Source of the DNA: a bacterium
Lineage (GTDB): Bacteria > Zhuqueibacterota > Zhuqueibacteria > Zhuqueibacterales > Geothermadaptataceae
Direction of reading: 5' to 3'
DNA: 64,000 bases
Assembly (NCBI GenBank): GCA_024275575.1
Contig: JAJRYV010000081.1
Span: forward strand, 62,001 to 126,000
Shown: piece after piece, positions 38,714-48,868 of the stretch
How positions within the stretch are numbered: position 1 is the first letter of the stretch
How the letters are laid out: every line of letters begins with the position of its first letter
The notes under the pieces: model-generated
What the model was told of the DNA's origin: nothing
Database searches by the model: none
What the model saw: the letters and a program-made list of their open reading frames with translations, nothing else
Translations under genes and position numbers: made by a program

Positions 38714-39313
38714 TTAAATCTCTTCGCCAAGCTGGAAACGGACGAAGCGGCGCACCGTCATATTCTCGCCGAGTTTGGCAATCGTTTCGGTCATCATTTC
38801 TTTGATGGTTTTTTTCGGGTCTTTGACAAAACTCTGTTCCATCAACACGGATTCCTGGTAGAACTTATTCATTTTGCCATCGACGTAACGATCGATGATT
38901 TTTTCGGGTTTACCCTCATTTTTAGCCTGCTGCGTGTAGATTTCACGCTCTCTGGCGACCAATTCTTCAGGAATTTCCTCACGACTCACGGCCGTGGGGT
39001 TTGCCGCGGCAATTTGCATGGCGATATCACGCGCCATCTTTTTGAAATCATCGGTTTTTGCAACGAAATCGGTTTCACAGTTTATTTCAACCATGACACC
39101 CAGTTTTGCACCGGCATGTACATAGGTTTCGATAATGCCGTCGTTGGTTGCACGGCCGCCTTTTTTCTCTGCAATTGCGGCGCCTTTTTCACGTAAATAG
39201 ACGATTGCTTTTTCGAGATCGCCATCGGTTTCCACAAGCGCTTTTTTACAATCCATCATTCCAGCGCCTGTTTTATCACGCAAAGCCTTCACATCGGCTG
39301 CTGAGATTGCCAT
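38714..39313 (-). CDS. tsf: Elongation factor Ts
   Basis: A 199-residue nucleotide-exchange factor for EF-Tu. Signatures: VKALRDKTGAGMMDCKKAL at the start and VEINCETDFVAKT. I begin at the ATG at 39313, where the family starts and a GGAGA ribosome site lies about 8 bases upstream; the frame is open further up but without resemblance. The protein is shorter than the E. coli form (one core subdomain), as in many bacteria. Confidence 0.96.
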   Translation of the reverse strand: MAISAADVKALRDKTGAGMMDCKKALVETDGDLEKAIVYLREKGAAIAEKKGGRATNDGIIETYVHAGAKLGVMVEINCETDFVAKTDDFKKMARDIAMQIAAANPTAVSREEIPEELVAREREIYTQQAKNEGKPEKIIDRYVDGKMNKFYQESVLMEQSFVKDPKKTIKEMMTETIAKLGENMTVRRFVRFQLGEEI

Positions 39314-39547
39314 ATCGAGTTCTCCAAATTTCAAGGCTATATTGTTATTTGATTTATCTTGCGTTTTGCGGCATGCCAATCACGGCTGCAGGTTGAAAGA
39401 ATACACACGCCACCACGCATTATTTTCGGCCATATTTCAGCGAAATCAGTGCATTCCTATTGCCCCGATTCCTCACTTTTAAGCTCGCACTGCATGCTAT
39501 TTTTGTATGATGAAATACAGGAGCAAGTCCAGTCCAGTTGTTCTCGA

Positions 39548-40360
39548 TTATTGGGCGTCGGCTTTTTGGGCAGGTTTGGCATTTCCATTTTTTTCTGCCT
39601 TGGCCGCTGTTTCATTCCCGCTGATGACCTCTGCTTTTTCTGCATCCTTATCAGCTTCAGCGGCGGCTTTTTCTGCGCGGACGCTCTGGCCTTCCATGAT
39701 CGCTTCAGTGATCGCATCGACGATCAATGCGATAGATTTGAAGGCGTCATCATTTGCAGGAATGATATAATCAACTATTGAAGGGTCGCAATTGGTATCG
39801 ATAATCGCAAATACCGGAATATCGAGACGGCGGAATTCCGCAACTGCGATGGCTTCTTTTTTGGGGTCCACGACAAAAGCTGCGCCGGGAAGACGGTTCA
39901 TATCACGAATGCCGCCGAGAACGCGATCGAGTTTTTCCAAATCCCGTTCGATGGAAAGAATTTCTTTTTTGGTGATTTTATCATAGGTGCCGTCAGTTGC
40001 CTTTTTTTCGAGATTTTTCATGCGTTTGATGCTTTTCTTGATCGTCGAAAAATTGGTCAGCGTGCCGCCCAGCCAGCGTTCGATCACATAATGCATATTG
40101 CATTTCATCGCCGCGGATTTGATGATATCACGCGCCTGCTTCTTCGTGCCGACGAAAAGGACTGAATCACCATTACGGACAATTTCCGTCATGGCGGTTT
40201 GTGCTTCTTTAATCAGTTGCAAAGTTTTTTTGAGATCGATGATATGAATCCCGTTTCTTTCCATGAAGATATAACGCTTCATTTTGGGATTCCAGCGGCG
40301 GGTGAGGTGGCCGAAATGTACCCCGGCGGCGAGCAGGTCGTTGAGTTGGACTTCTTTCAT
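39548..40360 (-). CDS. rpsB: 30S ribosomal protein S2
   Basis: A 270-residue S2. Signatures: [19 protein letters not shown] and [19 protein letters not shown]. The C-terminal tail after about residue 228 is a low-complexity Ala/Glu/Lys extension. It is first in the rpsB-tsf-pyrH-frr operon, 234 bp before tsf. Confidence 0.97.
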   Translation of the reverse strand: MKEVQLNDLLAAGVHFGHLTRRWNPKMKRYIFMERNGIHIIDLKKTLQLIKEAQTAMTEIVRNGDSVLFVGTKKQARDIIKSAAMKCNMHYVIERWLGGTLTNFSTIKKSIKRMKNLEKKATDGTYDKITKKEILSIERDLEKLDRVLGGIRDMNRLPGAAFVVDPKKEAIAVAEFRRLDIPVFAIIDTNCDPSIVDYIIPANDDAFKSIALIVDAITEAIMEGQSVRAEKAAAEADKDAEKAEVISGNETAAKAEKNGNAKPAQKADAQ

Positions 40361-40541
40361 CTATGACTCCATTTTAAAGGGTTGTTCCACCATTGGTTAT
40401 CTTCAATTGCCAAACCTTTCTCAAGGCACCCGTGGCACAATAATCCAATGTGTGTGATTTGAGTGATTTCAATGTTGCTGTATGAGATTAAAGGGCGTGA
40501 TTGAAATTAAGCGGTGTGTGTTTCGCAGGTCGTGCTGAGAA

Positions 40542-40570
40542 ATATTGTCGACTATTCCTATAAAATGCAA
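40542..40570 (-). promoter_or_regulatory. Probable rpsB promoter
   Basis: On the minus strand TTGCAT, 17 bases, CAATAT. It would give a leader of roughly 170 bases ahead of rpsB, long enough for ribosomal-protein feedback control; the leader contains GC-rich complementary pieces but I could not match a known motif. Confidence 0.45.
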
Positions 40571-40600
40571 ACACCGATCACGATGTCCCTCATGAAAATC

Positions 40601-40634
40601 ACAAAAAACCCATTTCAGATTTCTGAAACGGGTT
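40601..40634 (-). terminator. Terminator of rplM-rpsI
   Basis: On the minus strand AACCCGTTTCAG / CTGAAATGGGTT (one G-T pair) with a 4-base loop and TTTTTTG, 28 bases after the rpsI stop. Confidence 0.92.
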
Positions 40635-40662
40635 GAATTTACTTTGTTAAAAAAAAAAGAAA

Positions 40663-41055
40663 TTAGCGTTTCGAAAATTGAAACCGCTTGCGAGCGCCGG
40701 CCAATCCGTATTTCTTGCGTTCTTTGATGCGTGCGTCACGTGTCAGGAAACCCGCTTTTTTCAACGTCGGGCGTAAATCTTCGTCAAAGGTTTGTAATGC
40801 GCGGGAAATTCCCAGCCGCATCGCACCGGCCTGGCCGGTCAATCCACCGCCATGAACGATGGCGATGACATCGAATTTACCCATTGTTTCGGTTGTTTCA
40901 AAAGGCTGTTCGATGATCATTTTCAGGGTTTCACGCTTAAAATATTCCAGACATTCACGTTTGTTTACGGTAATATTGCCTGAACCGGGAATCAATCTGA
41001 CGCGAGCAACTGAACCTTTGCGACGGCCGGTTGCGCCATAAGCCGTTGTTTTCAT
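40663..41055 (-). CDS. rpsI: 30S ribosomal protein S9
   Basis: A 130-residue S9 with the family's [14 protein letters not shown] start, [19 protein letters not shown] and the basic end RKRFQFSKR. It follows rplM by 23 bp. Confidence 0.97.
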   Translation of the reverse strand: MKTTAYGATGRRKGSVARVRLIPGSGNITVNKRECLEYFKRETLKMIIEQPFETTETMGKFDVIAIVHGGGLTGQAGAMRLGISRALQTFDEDLRPTLKKAGFLTRDARIKERKKYGLAGARKRFQFSKR

Positions 41056-41078
41056 ATAAATTCCGTTCTCTCTTTTCT

Positions 41079-41507
41079 TTAGAATTGCAATTCTTCTGGT
41101 TGCTGCGACTGATGCGGATGTTCAGCGCCTGCGTATACTTTCAGATGTTTGATGATTTTGCGCCCGAGCCGATTGTGTGGTACCATGCCCCAAACCGCTT
41201 TGCGAATGATACGCTCCGGGTGTTTGGACAACAAATCCTCAAAACTTATCTGGCGTAAGCCGCCGGGATAACCCGTATAGCGGCTGTATAATTTTTCCTG
41301 CGTTTTCTTGCCGGTAACCGCGATTTTTTCGGCATTGACGACGATGACAAAGTCGCCGGTATCCATGTGTGGTGTAAACATGGGTTTGTGCTTACCACGC
41401 AAAACTTGTGCGATATTGCTTGCCAGCCTACCAAGAGTGAGTCCGTTAGCATCAACGACGTACCAGTTCTTTTTGATTTCGCTGACCTTAGGTATATATG
41501 TTTTCAA
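41079..41507 (-). CDS. rplM: 50S ribosomal protein L13
   Basis: A 142-residue L13 with [32 protein letters not shown] and [15 protein letters not shown] choose a TTG start at 41507: AGGAGG lies 9 bases upstream and the protein then begins at the usual place (LKTYIPK) and has exactly the usual length. The frame is open upstream, but that start lies at or before the transcription start expected from the promoter at 41544-41572. Confidence 0.95.
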   Translation of the reverse strand: MKTYIPKVSEIKKNWYVVDANGLTLGRLASNIAQVLRGKHKPMFTPHMDTGDFVIVVNAEKIAVTGKKTQEKLYSRYTGYPGGLRQISFEDLLSKHPERIIRKAVWGMVPHNRLGRKIIKHLKVYAGAEHPHQSQQPEELQF

Positions 41508-41543
41508 CTCGACATGCCTCCTTAGCATAATTTTCAGACTCAA

Positions 41544-41572
41544 ATGATAAACATTTTTTATTTATTTGTCAA
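41544..41572 (-). promoter_or_regulatory. Promoter of rplM-rpsI
   Basis: On the minus strand TTGACA, 17 bases, TATCAT. Transcription would begin about 30 bases before the TTG start, leaving a short leader. Confidence 0.82.
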
Positions 41573-41627
41573 GCTGAATATCAATAAAATTTGATTGAAT
41601 ACATATGCTTATCCGTGGTTTAAACCT

Positions 41628-41690
41628 GCATACTCATCATCAAGGAATCCCCGACGCAATAAACGGTGGGATTCTACAGATTGACCAGTG
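41628..41690. repeat. Dispersed hairpin repeat, copy 2
   Basis: CATCAAGGAATCCCCGAC ... ACGGTGGGATTCTAC, then AGATTGACCAG; matches 28085-28150. It lies just upstream of the rplM promoter. Confidence 0.7.
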
Positions 41691-41804
41691 AAAAGATATC
41701 CCGCTTCGGCAAGCTCAGCATCCGCCTGATGCGTTGAATGGGATACTTGACAACTATCCCGGGAACGGCACGAACGGTTTAATTTCAACTATAAATATTC
41801 GACT

Positions 41805-42674
41805 TCAAAGTCCGAACTTGTAGCCGATCATTTTGTAAGCCAGTTTTGCTGCCAGAAATTCGGGGTGTTGCAGGCCGGCGATTGGTTTTAGCTCGACAAT
41901 ATCACAGGCGATGACATTGCACTCCGCAAAAACCCGGCGTAGCAACGCCAGCGTTTCGTACCAAAAAAACCCGCCGGGCTCCGGTGTGCCCACTGCAGGC
42001 ATAATGGAAGGATCGAAAAAATCGAGATCAAAAGTAATGTAGACATTTTCTGCCAACGCTGCCAGCGTTTTATCCATCCAGCTTTGATCCCGCTGCATTT
42101 GCCACGCATAAATCAACCTGGAATCAGGACGTAAATTCCGCCTTTCAGATTGAATGCCGCTGCGCAGCCCGACACTGACGAACGGGCAAGTTTCTGCGAC
42201 CCGCGCCATCACACAAGCATGGTTGAGCGGCGATCCTTCATAACTTTCGCGTAAATCGCTGTGGGCGTCCAACTGCAGTACGGACAGATTTTGCCAGTAC
42301 TTTGCTGCCTGTTGCACCAGCGGAATCGTTACACTGTGCTCGCCGCCGAGACTGAGAACAAATTTATCTTCTGCAAAGAGCCGCTCGGCTTCATCTGCAA
42401 GTTTGTTTAAAGCTTTTTCATGGTTTAAACCGGCGCAATTGAATTGAGCGAGTGTGCAAATTCCCTTTTCACTGGGTTCACTATCCAGTTCTTCATCCCA
42501 GAATTCAACCTGTTGCGAGGCAGCGAGAATTGCCGCCGGACCGGCATTTGTCCCCGTTGCATAGGTTGTCGTCGCCTCGTAGGGCAGCGGCCAGACAACC
42601 GTCGGTGCAGTTTCAAATGCCGCCAGTTCATCAACGAGGCCGAGAAAGTTTTCATTCTGATTCAAATATTGCAT
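41805..42674 (-). CDS. speB: Agmatinase/arginase family ureohydrolase
   Basis: A 289-residue manganese enzyme of the ureohydrolase fold. The metal-site motifs are GGEHS, DAHSDLR and DLDFFDPS; the last is followed by PAVGTPEPGG, more like agmatinase than arginase. It would make putrescine from agmatine, or hydrolyse a related guanidine. It has no clear operon partner. The gene symbol is by family resemblance. Confidence 0.8.
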   Translation of the reverse strand: MQYLNQNENFLGLVDELAAFETAPTVVWPLPYEATTTYATGTNAGPAAILAASQQVEFWDEELDSEPSEKGICTLAQFNCAGLNHEKALNKLADEAERLFAEDKFVLSLGGEHSVTIPLVQQAAKYWQNLSVLQLDAHSDLRESYEGSPLNHACVMARVAETCPFVSVGLRSGIQSERRNLRPDSRLIYAWQMQRDQSWMDKTLAALAENVYITFDLDFFDPSIMPAVGTPEPGGFFWYETLALLRRVFAECNVIACDIVELKPIAGLQHPEFLAAKLAYKMIGYKFGL

Positions 42675-42875
42675 ATCAAGTTTAATTTAATAGTAAAATG
42701 ATGTCTGCTGCATATTAAAACATGCAACGACGCAAACGCAACCTTGCTGAAACGAGCTCAGTATTTGAGCCGCCTTCAGGCGGGTTCATTTTTTTTAAGA
42801 GCTGCGGGATTTATTCTGCAGCGGAAATGATGCTATATTCCGCTGAAATGCAGAGTGAAGGGTTCAATCTTTTTA

Positions 42876-44171
42876 TTAAGCCTGCCAGATTTGCCCTTTA
42901 TTGCACACCGCTTTAATCACCCCCTGCAGCGTGTCATTCAGGAAAATCGAATTTCTGCTGCGTGAATAAAATGAATCGGCGGTGACTTGCCGTTGTGCCT
43001 GCAAATCCCAGATGGAGAAATTTGCCGGCGCTCCCTCACGCAAGGCCGGCACCGTAAGATGGAGTATTTTTCGCGGTGCGACACTTATTTTCTGCAGCAA
43101 TATTTCGAGTGGCAAACGCCCGCTTTGGACAAGCCCGGAATACAACGCAGAAAAAGCGGTTTCGAGCCCGGTTGTTCCAAACGGTGCTGCGAGAATTTCA
43201 ACCTGTTTCTCCTCCGGCGAATGGGGCGTATGATCGGTGGCGATAGCGTCGATGGTGCCGTCGCGCAACCCCTTGATGAGCGCTTCCCTGTCTGCAACAG
43301 TGCGCAGCGGCGGTTTTACTTTGAAGTCGGTGTTATAATGCGCCAGGCTTTCCTCTGCAAGCAGGCAATGGTGTGGTGTGACGTCACAGGTTACCTTCAC
43401 CCCCCGTTTTTTTGCATCCCGGATGAGCTCGACTGCACGTTTGGTGGAAATTTTAGCGAGATGCATCGCTGCGCCCGTGTATTCGGCAAGATGGAGATCA
43501 CGAGAAATGATGATATCTTCGGCGATACCCGGAATGCCGCGCATGCCGAGACGGGTGGACATCGCTCCCTCGTGCATCAGGCCGTCACCGGCCAGCCCAG
43601 CATGCTCGCAAACATCGATGACAGGGACTTTAAACATACAGGCATAATCGAGTGCATGGCGCAGCAGGCCGGCATTAGCCAGTGAGTGCGGGGCATCGGA
43701 AAAAGCCACAGCACCGGCTTGCACCAGTTCGGCCATTTCCGCAAGTTCGGCACCGCAGCAATCTTTGGTGATCGCTGCAGCAGGGCTGATATCGACCATC
43801 GTCTTTTCTGCCGCCCTTTGAATAAATTCAACGACACCGCGGGTATCGGTCACGGGTTCGGTATCCGGCATGGTGCACAAGCCGGTAAAACCACCGGCGA
43901 TAGCTGCCGCACAGCCGCTGGCAATTGTTTCCTGGTCTTCAAATCCGGGCTCGCGTAAATGGGCGTGCAGATCAAAAAAACCGGGAAAAACAACGCAACC
44001 ACCGACATCCAGGACATCGGCGTTCTCACTGGGAAATCCTTGCCCGATCCCGGCGATTTTTCCCTGGCGCAGGAGCATGTCGGCCACTTTGTCCAGCTTG
44101 CTGCCGGGGTCTAGCAGGCGCGCTCCTTTTATTAAAATCTCGTTTTGCTTTTTTGCTTTAAATTCTTTCAC
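42876..44171 (-). CDS. pyrC: Dihydroorotase
   Basis: A 431-residue class I dihydroorotase, third step of pyrimidine synthesis. Metal ligands are the HAH in FFDLHAHLREPG, and the catalytic Asp in ATDHTPHSPEEK. I start at GTG 44171, which has GAGGTG 6 bases upstream; the frame extends to 44261 but into pyrB without family likeness. It follows pyrB by 67 bp. Confidence 0.93.
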   Translation of the reverse strand: MKEFKAKKQNEILIKGARLLDPGSKLDKVADMLLRQGKIAGIGQGFPSENADVLDVGGCVVFPGFFDLHAHLREPGFEDQETIASGCAAAIAGGFTGLCTMPDTEPVTDTRGVVEFIQRAAEKTMVDISPAAAITKDCCGAELAEMAELVQAGAVAFSDAPHSLANAGLLRHALDYACMFKVPVIDVCEHAGLAGDGLMHEGAMSTRLGMRGIPGIAEDIIISRDLHLAEYTGAAMHLAKISTKRAVELIRDAKKRGVKVTCDVTPHHCLLAEESLAHYNTDFKVKPPLRTVADREALIKGLRDGTIDAIATDHTPHSPEEKQVEILAAPFGTTGLETAFSALYSGLVQSGRLPLEILLQKISVAPRKILHLTVPALREGAPANFSIWDLQAQRQVTADSFYSRSRNSIFLNDTLQGVIKAVCNKGQIWQA

Positions 44172-44238
44172 TGAACACCTCAAATTTGATCGATGACTCG
44201 AATTTAAATTCCATTCCAGGCTGTTTGTTTTTTCAAAA

Positions 44239-45159
44239 TCATTCTTGCGCAGGAACACCACTTTTCAGGTAGAGCACAGCCATGCGCAGCGCCACACCAT
44301 TAGTGACCTGATCGAGGATGACGGAAAATTCACTGTCGGCGAGATCGTGCTCAAGCTCGAGCCCTCGGTTTATCGGGCCAGGGTGCATAATAGTAATTTC
44401 TTTATCGACCCGTCGTAATTTTTCCAGGGTTACACCAAAACGCTGCGTGTATTCTCGCCGTGAGGGGAACAAACCGGCGCTCTGCCGCTCCAGTTGAATG
44501 CGCAGTATATTCAAAACATCACCCCAGCGAATGGCATCGCCGATATCATAAAAAATTTCGACGCCCCATTGTTCAGCTTTTACAGGAATGAGCGTCGGCG
44601 GGCCGCAAAGAGCAACTTTTGCCCCCAGTTTTTGCAGGCCGTAAATATTGGAGCGCGCCACCCGGCTGTGCAATATATCCCCGACGATGACAACTTTCAG
44701 GCCTTCAACCGAGCCCAGTTTTTCCTGCAAGGTCATGATATCGAGCAGGCCCTGTGTCGGATGCTCGTGCAGGCCGTCACCGGCGTTGATGATGACCGCA
44801 TCGGTGCACTCGGTGAGAAAGCAGGGTACACCGGGTGACTTATGACGCACCACAACCATGTCGATTTTCATTGCTTCGATATTGCGAATGGTATCCCGCA
44901 GGCTTTCGCCTTTGGCGACCGAAGAACCTGCCACCGAAAAATTGACCGTATCTGCGGACAGGCGTTTCTGCGCCAGTTCGAAGGAGATGCGCGTACGCGT
45001 GCTATTTTCAAAAAACAAGTTGACAATTGTTTTGCCGCGCAGTGTCGGAACTTTGGGAATGGGGCGGCTTAAAACTTCTTTAAAAGAAAAACCGGTCTGG
45101 ATGATCGATTCAATTTCTTCGCGGGAGCAATATTCCAATCCCAGCAAATGTCTGTTCAT
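44239..45159 (-). CDS. pyrB: Aspartate carbamoyltransferase catalytic subunit
   Basis: A 306-residue enzyme for the committed step of pyrimidine synthesis. The carbamoyl-phosphate loop STRTRISFE, the VAKGESLRDT lysine loop and HPTQGLLD are all visible. No regulatory subunit gene (pyrI) is next to it. It starts 3 bases after pyrR. Confidence 0.96.
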   Translation of the reverse strand: MNRHLLGLEYCSREEIESIIQTGFSFKEVLSRPIPKVPTLRGKTIVNLFFENSTRTRISFELAQKRLSADTVNFSVAGSSVAKGESLRDTIRNIEAMKIDMVVVRHKSPGVPCFLTECTDAVIINAGDGLHEHPTQGLLDIMTLQEKLGSVEGLKVVIVGDILHSRVARSNIYGLQKLGAKVALCGPPTLIPVKAEQWGVEIFYDIGDAIRWGDVLNILRIQLERQSAGLFPSRREYTQRFGVTLEKLRRVDKEITIMHPGPINRGLELEHDLADSEFSVILDQVTNGVALRMAVLYLKSGVPAQE

Positions 45160-45162
45160 TTT

Positions 45163-45723
<561 letters not shown>

Positions 45724-45796
45724 TAAAACACTCAGATCAATTTAGGTGATGATTGATAGTGCAAGCAAGTTTGGCTGCAAAATTTTAAGTCGCAGG

Positions 45797-45838
45797 CAAA
45801 AAAAAAGCTTCGGATTAAGAATAGAAATCCAAAGCTTC
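45797..45838 (-). promoter_or_regulatory. Probable attenuator in the pyrR leader
   Basis: On the minus strand GAAGCTTTGGATT / AATCCGAAGCTT (one mismatch or wobble) is followed by nine Ts. It lies about 75 bases before the pyrR start and about 115 bases after the likely transcription start. No minus-strand gene lies upstream that would need a terminator here, so an attenuator is the natural reading. I did not find a clear PyrR binding loop. Confidence 0.75.
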
Positions 45839-45961
45839 TAACAATACAAGTCAGGGCAGTTTGCCTGCCTTTTTCTGTATAATATGTGTTTTATTTTCAT
45901 TAGACAGTTATCATGGTGTTTAAGATTAACCTGCCGTTTCAGGTTCGCCAAATTAGCGGCA

Positions 45962-45990
45962 ATAATAAATATTTAAAACAACATTGTCAA
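45962..45990 (-). promoter_or_regulatory. Promoter of pyrRBC
   Basis: On the minus strand TTGACA, 17 bases, TATTAT; close to consensus. The leader to pyrR is about 230 bases. Confidence 0.85.
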
Positions 45991-46048
45991 GCAAAATAAT
46001 CAGTTTGTACGGAGGTCGGGAAGTGTTAAATAATCGTGACGGAATCAT

Positions 46049-46077
46049 TTGCACAATACAGGGATTATTTATATTTT
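46049..46077 (+). promoter_or_regulatory. Possible promoter of the NhaC-type gene
   Basis: TTGCAC, 17 bases, TATTTT on the plus strand, about 110 bases before the start codon. Confidence 0.4.
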
Positions 46078-46189
46078 GCAACAGGTGTTCCCTGGTTTAT
46101 GAAAAATCAATCATTTGCACTTGATTGGGCAGACCAATTCATCCCGGCCAGTTACCGACAACTTTACGTTATTTGTGGAGATTAGCGCT

Positions 46190-47677
46190 ATGCCAGATTC
46201 GCCAGTAAAATGTGAGCCCTCACTCATTCAGGCCTTGTTACCGCTTGCGTTTCTCATCGGATTACTCGCCTCTTCGGTCTATCTTTTTGGCAGCGATTCA
46301 TCCTACGGTCCCAATCAGATTGTTCTTATTCTCGCTGCCGGAATCGGGATTATCATCGGCATGCGCAATGGTTATACGTGGAAAGACCTGGAAAAAGGCA
46401 TCGTGCACAGTATTTCCCTCAGTATGGGCGCTGTGCTCATTTTACTGGTCGTCGGCTCGCTTATCGGCACCTGGATTTTGTCCGGCATCGTGCCGACGAT
46501 GATTTATTATGGCCTGGAAATTCTCAGCCCGACGTTCTTCTATCCATTATCTGCGATCATCTGTGCCATCGTTTCATTGGCAACCGGCAGCTCCTGGACG
46601 ACGGCTAGCACGATCGGCATTGCTCTTATCGGCATCGCCACTGCGCTTGAGCTCAATCTTGCCGTCACCGCCGGTACGATTATTTCCGGTGCCTATTTCG
46701 GAGATAAACTGTCGCCGCTTTCCGATACCACCAATCTGGCGCCCGCTGTTGCCGGCACCGATCTCATCACCCATATTCGCCACATGTTGTGGACGACGCT
46801 GCCCAGCATGGCTGTTGCGCTGGTTCTCTACCTGATCATCGGCCTGTTTACCATCAAATCCGGCGACCTGGTGCAACTCGAACAGTTTCTCGACGCCATC
46901 GGCGGTTCGTTTAATATTCATTGGTATTTGCTCATTCCACCGGCATTGGTCATCGTTATGGTCATTAAGAAAGTTCCGGCCATGCCGGCGTTGCTTATCG
47001 GCGCTTTACTGGGCGGTCTCTTTGCAATCATCTTTCAGCAGGAAGCAGTGTTAAAATATGTCAACGAACCGGAGTTGAATAAAACGGTGGCGCTGCTCAA
47101 AGGCATGTGGATGGCGTTATTCACCGAATATCGCGCTGATACGGGCAACGCAGCGCTGAATGAATTGCTGTCGCGAGGTGGTATGTCGAGCATGCTCAAC
47201 ACGATCTGGCTGATCATTTCTGCGATGATGTTTGGCGGCGTCATGGAGAAGATCGGGGTTCTGAACAAGATTGCCGGTTTCGTTCTGCGTTTTGCCAAAT
47301 CGACCGGTGGCCTGGTTTTTTCGACGCTGGGGACCTGTACCGGCATCAATATCATCGCCGGGGATCAGTATATTTCCATCGTCATTCCGGGGCGGATGTA
47401 TCGTGCAGAATTCGCTAGAAGAGGGCTGCATCCAAAAAACTTATCTCGCTGTCTCGAAGATTCCGGCACATTGACTTCTCCCCTGATTCCGTGGAATACT
47501 TGTGGCGCTTTCATGGCTGCTGCGCTCGGCGTACCAACCTATTTGTATATGGGATTTGCATTTCTCAATTTACTCAATCCGCTGATATCCATCTTTTATG
47601 GTTACACCGGTTTCACCATGGATAAATTGAAAGAAACCGAACAAGGCGAGGCTATCGACGAATTACAGGCAGCATGA
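46190..47677 (+). CDS. nhaC: NhaC-family Na+/H+ antiporter
   Basis: A 495-residue membrane protein with about 11-12 helices. The NhaC signature region SLATGSSWTTASTIGIALIGI and GAYFGDKLSPLSDTTNLAPA is intact, and LIPWNTCGAFMAAALGVPTY near the end is typical. It exchanges Na+ for H+, or Na+/organic acids as MleN does. Start: ATG 46190 with TGGAGAT 7 bases upstream; the open frame begins earlier but that part is not membrane-like. It is divergent from pyrR and ends in its own terminator. Confidence 0.88.
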   Translation: MPDSPVKCEPSLIQALLPLAFLIGLLASSVYLFGSDSSYGPNQIVLILAAGIGIIIGMRNGYTWKDLEKGIVHSISLSMGAVLILLVVGSLIGTWILSGIVPTMIYYGLEILSPTFFYPLSAIICAIVSLATGSSWTTASTIGIALIGIATALELNLAVTAGTIISGAYFGDKLSPLSDTTNLAPAVAGTDLITHIRHMLWTTLPSMAVALVLYLIIGLFTIKSGDLVQLEQFLDAIGGSFNIHWYLLIPPALVIVMVIKKVPAMPALLIGALLGGLFAIIFQQEAVLKYVNEPELNKTVALLKGMWMALFTEYRADTGNAALNELLSRGGMSSMLNTIWLIISAMMFGGVMEKIGVLNKIAGFVLRFAKSTGGLVFSTLGTCTGINIIAGDQYISIVIPGRMYRAEFARRGLHPKNLSRCLEDSGTLTSPLIPWNTCGAFMAAALGVPTYLYMGFAFLNLLNPLISIFYGYTGFTMDKLKETEQGEAIDELQAA

Positions 47678-47680
47678 TAG

Positions 47681-47709
47681 CCGGCAATTGCCGGAAGTAT
47701 TATTTTTTT
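47681..47709 (+). terminator. Terminator after nhaC
   Basis: CCGGCAATTGCCGG palindrome (5-bp stem, AATT loop) followed by a T-rich tract. Confidence 0.8.
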
Positions 47710-47890
47710 ATTGGAATTTTCATCAGGCCGATCGGTGAATTAACCTGGCGGCACCGCAAAGCTCACAGACTTTTGAAGAACTATTTCGAATAAAGCCATT
47801 TACAAAGTGTAACACAGTATTGTGCAAAGTGTACAATAGCTATTGGATAAATTAAAAACAAATAATTGAAAGAAATCTGGAGGACATAAC

Positions 47891-48868
47891 ATGGCAACTC
47901 AAAGACCTGGAAATATTCATGAGCTCAGGCCCCCGGAAATCCCGGCCAATGTCTTGCGTTTGATCGTCTCAGGCGCGGTGATATTGCTGATTGTCGTTTC
48001 GTCGGTTTTTACCATCGGCGCCGAGGAAGTGGGCGTTATCCTGCGTTTTGGCCAGTACAAACGCACCGAATCATCCGGACTGCATTTTAAAATCCCATTT
48101 ATTGAATCGGTCACCAAGGTGGCTGTTGAACGGCAGAATAAAGAAGAATTTGGTTTTCGCACCATTTCCGCAGGAAAACGCACACAATTTTCCACCCGTG
48201 GATATGAGGAAGAATCACTGATGCTCACCGGCGATCTCAATGCCGCTGACGTCGAATGGATTGTGCAGTACCGAATCGACAACCCTTTTGAATTTCTCTT
48301 CAAAGTTCGCAATGCGCGGCAGACTTTTCGCGACATGAACGAGGCGATCATGCGGGAAATCATCGGCGACCGCACTGTAAACGAGGTTTTGACCGTTGGC
48401 CGGCAGGAGATCGCCGATGCCATGACGTTGAAATTGCAGGAATTATGCGAACAGTATGAACTCGGCATCCGCGTTGATCAGGTGGTGCTGCAGGATGTAA
48501 CGCCGCCCGAGATGGTCAAGCCCGCCTTTAACGAAGTCAACGAAGCGCAACAGGAAAAAGAAAAACTGATCAACCAGGCACGTTCAGCCTATAATCAGGT
48601 GATTCCCAAAGCCCGCGGTGAAGCGCTGCGCACCATCGAGGAAGCTCACGGCTACGCCACCGAGCGCATCAATATCGCCCGCGGTGATAGCGCCCAGTTT
48701 GCCGCGATATATCGTGAATACATCAAAGCAAAAGAAGTGACAAGGCAACGTATTTTTCTCGAGACCATGAATGAAGTCTTGCCGAAAGTTGGCCGCAAAC
48801 TCATTACTGATGATGCGGCATCCGGCATATTACCCCTATTTAACCTGCAGCAAGGAGGTGGAAAATGA
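47891..48868 (+). CDS. hflK: HflK, FtsH protease modulator
   Basis: A 325-residue SPFH/band-7 membrane protein. One N-terminal membrane helix (about residues 22-42) is followed by GAEEVGVILRFGQY and the long C-terminal coiled region. HflK with HflC forms a cage around FtsH and limits its action. A GGAGG ribosome site precedes the ATG. It overlaps hflC by 4 bases. Confidence 0.93.
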   Translation: MATQRPGNIHELRPPEIPANVLRLIVSGAVILLIVVSSVFTIGAEEVGVILRFGQYKRTESSGLHFKIPFIESVTKVAVERQNKEEFGFRTISAGKRTQFSTRGYEEESLMLTGDLNAADVEWIVQYRIDNPFEFLFKVRNARQTFRDMNEAIMREIIGDRTVNEVLTVGRQEIADAMTLKLQELCEQYELGIRVDQVVLQDVTPPEMVKPAFNEVNEAQQEKEKLINQARSAYNQVIPKARGEALRTIEEAHGYATERINIARGDSAQFAAIYREYIKAKEVTRQRIFLETMNEVLPKVGRKLITDDAASGILPLFNLQQGGGK

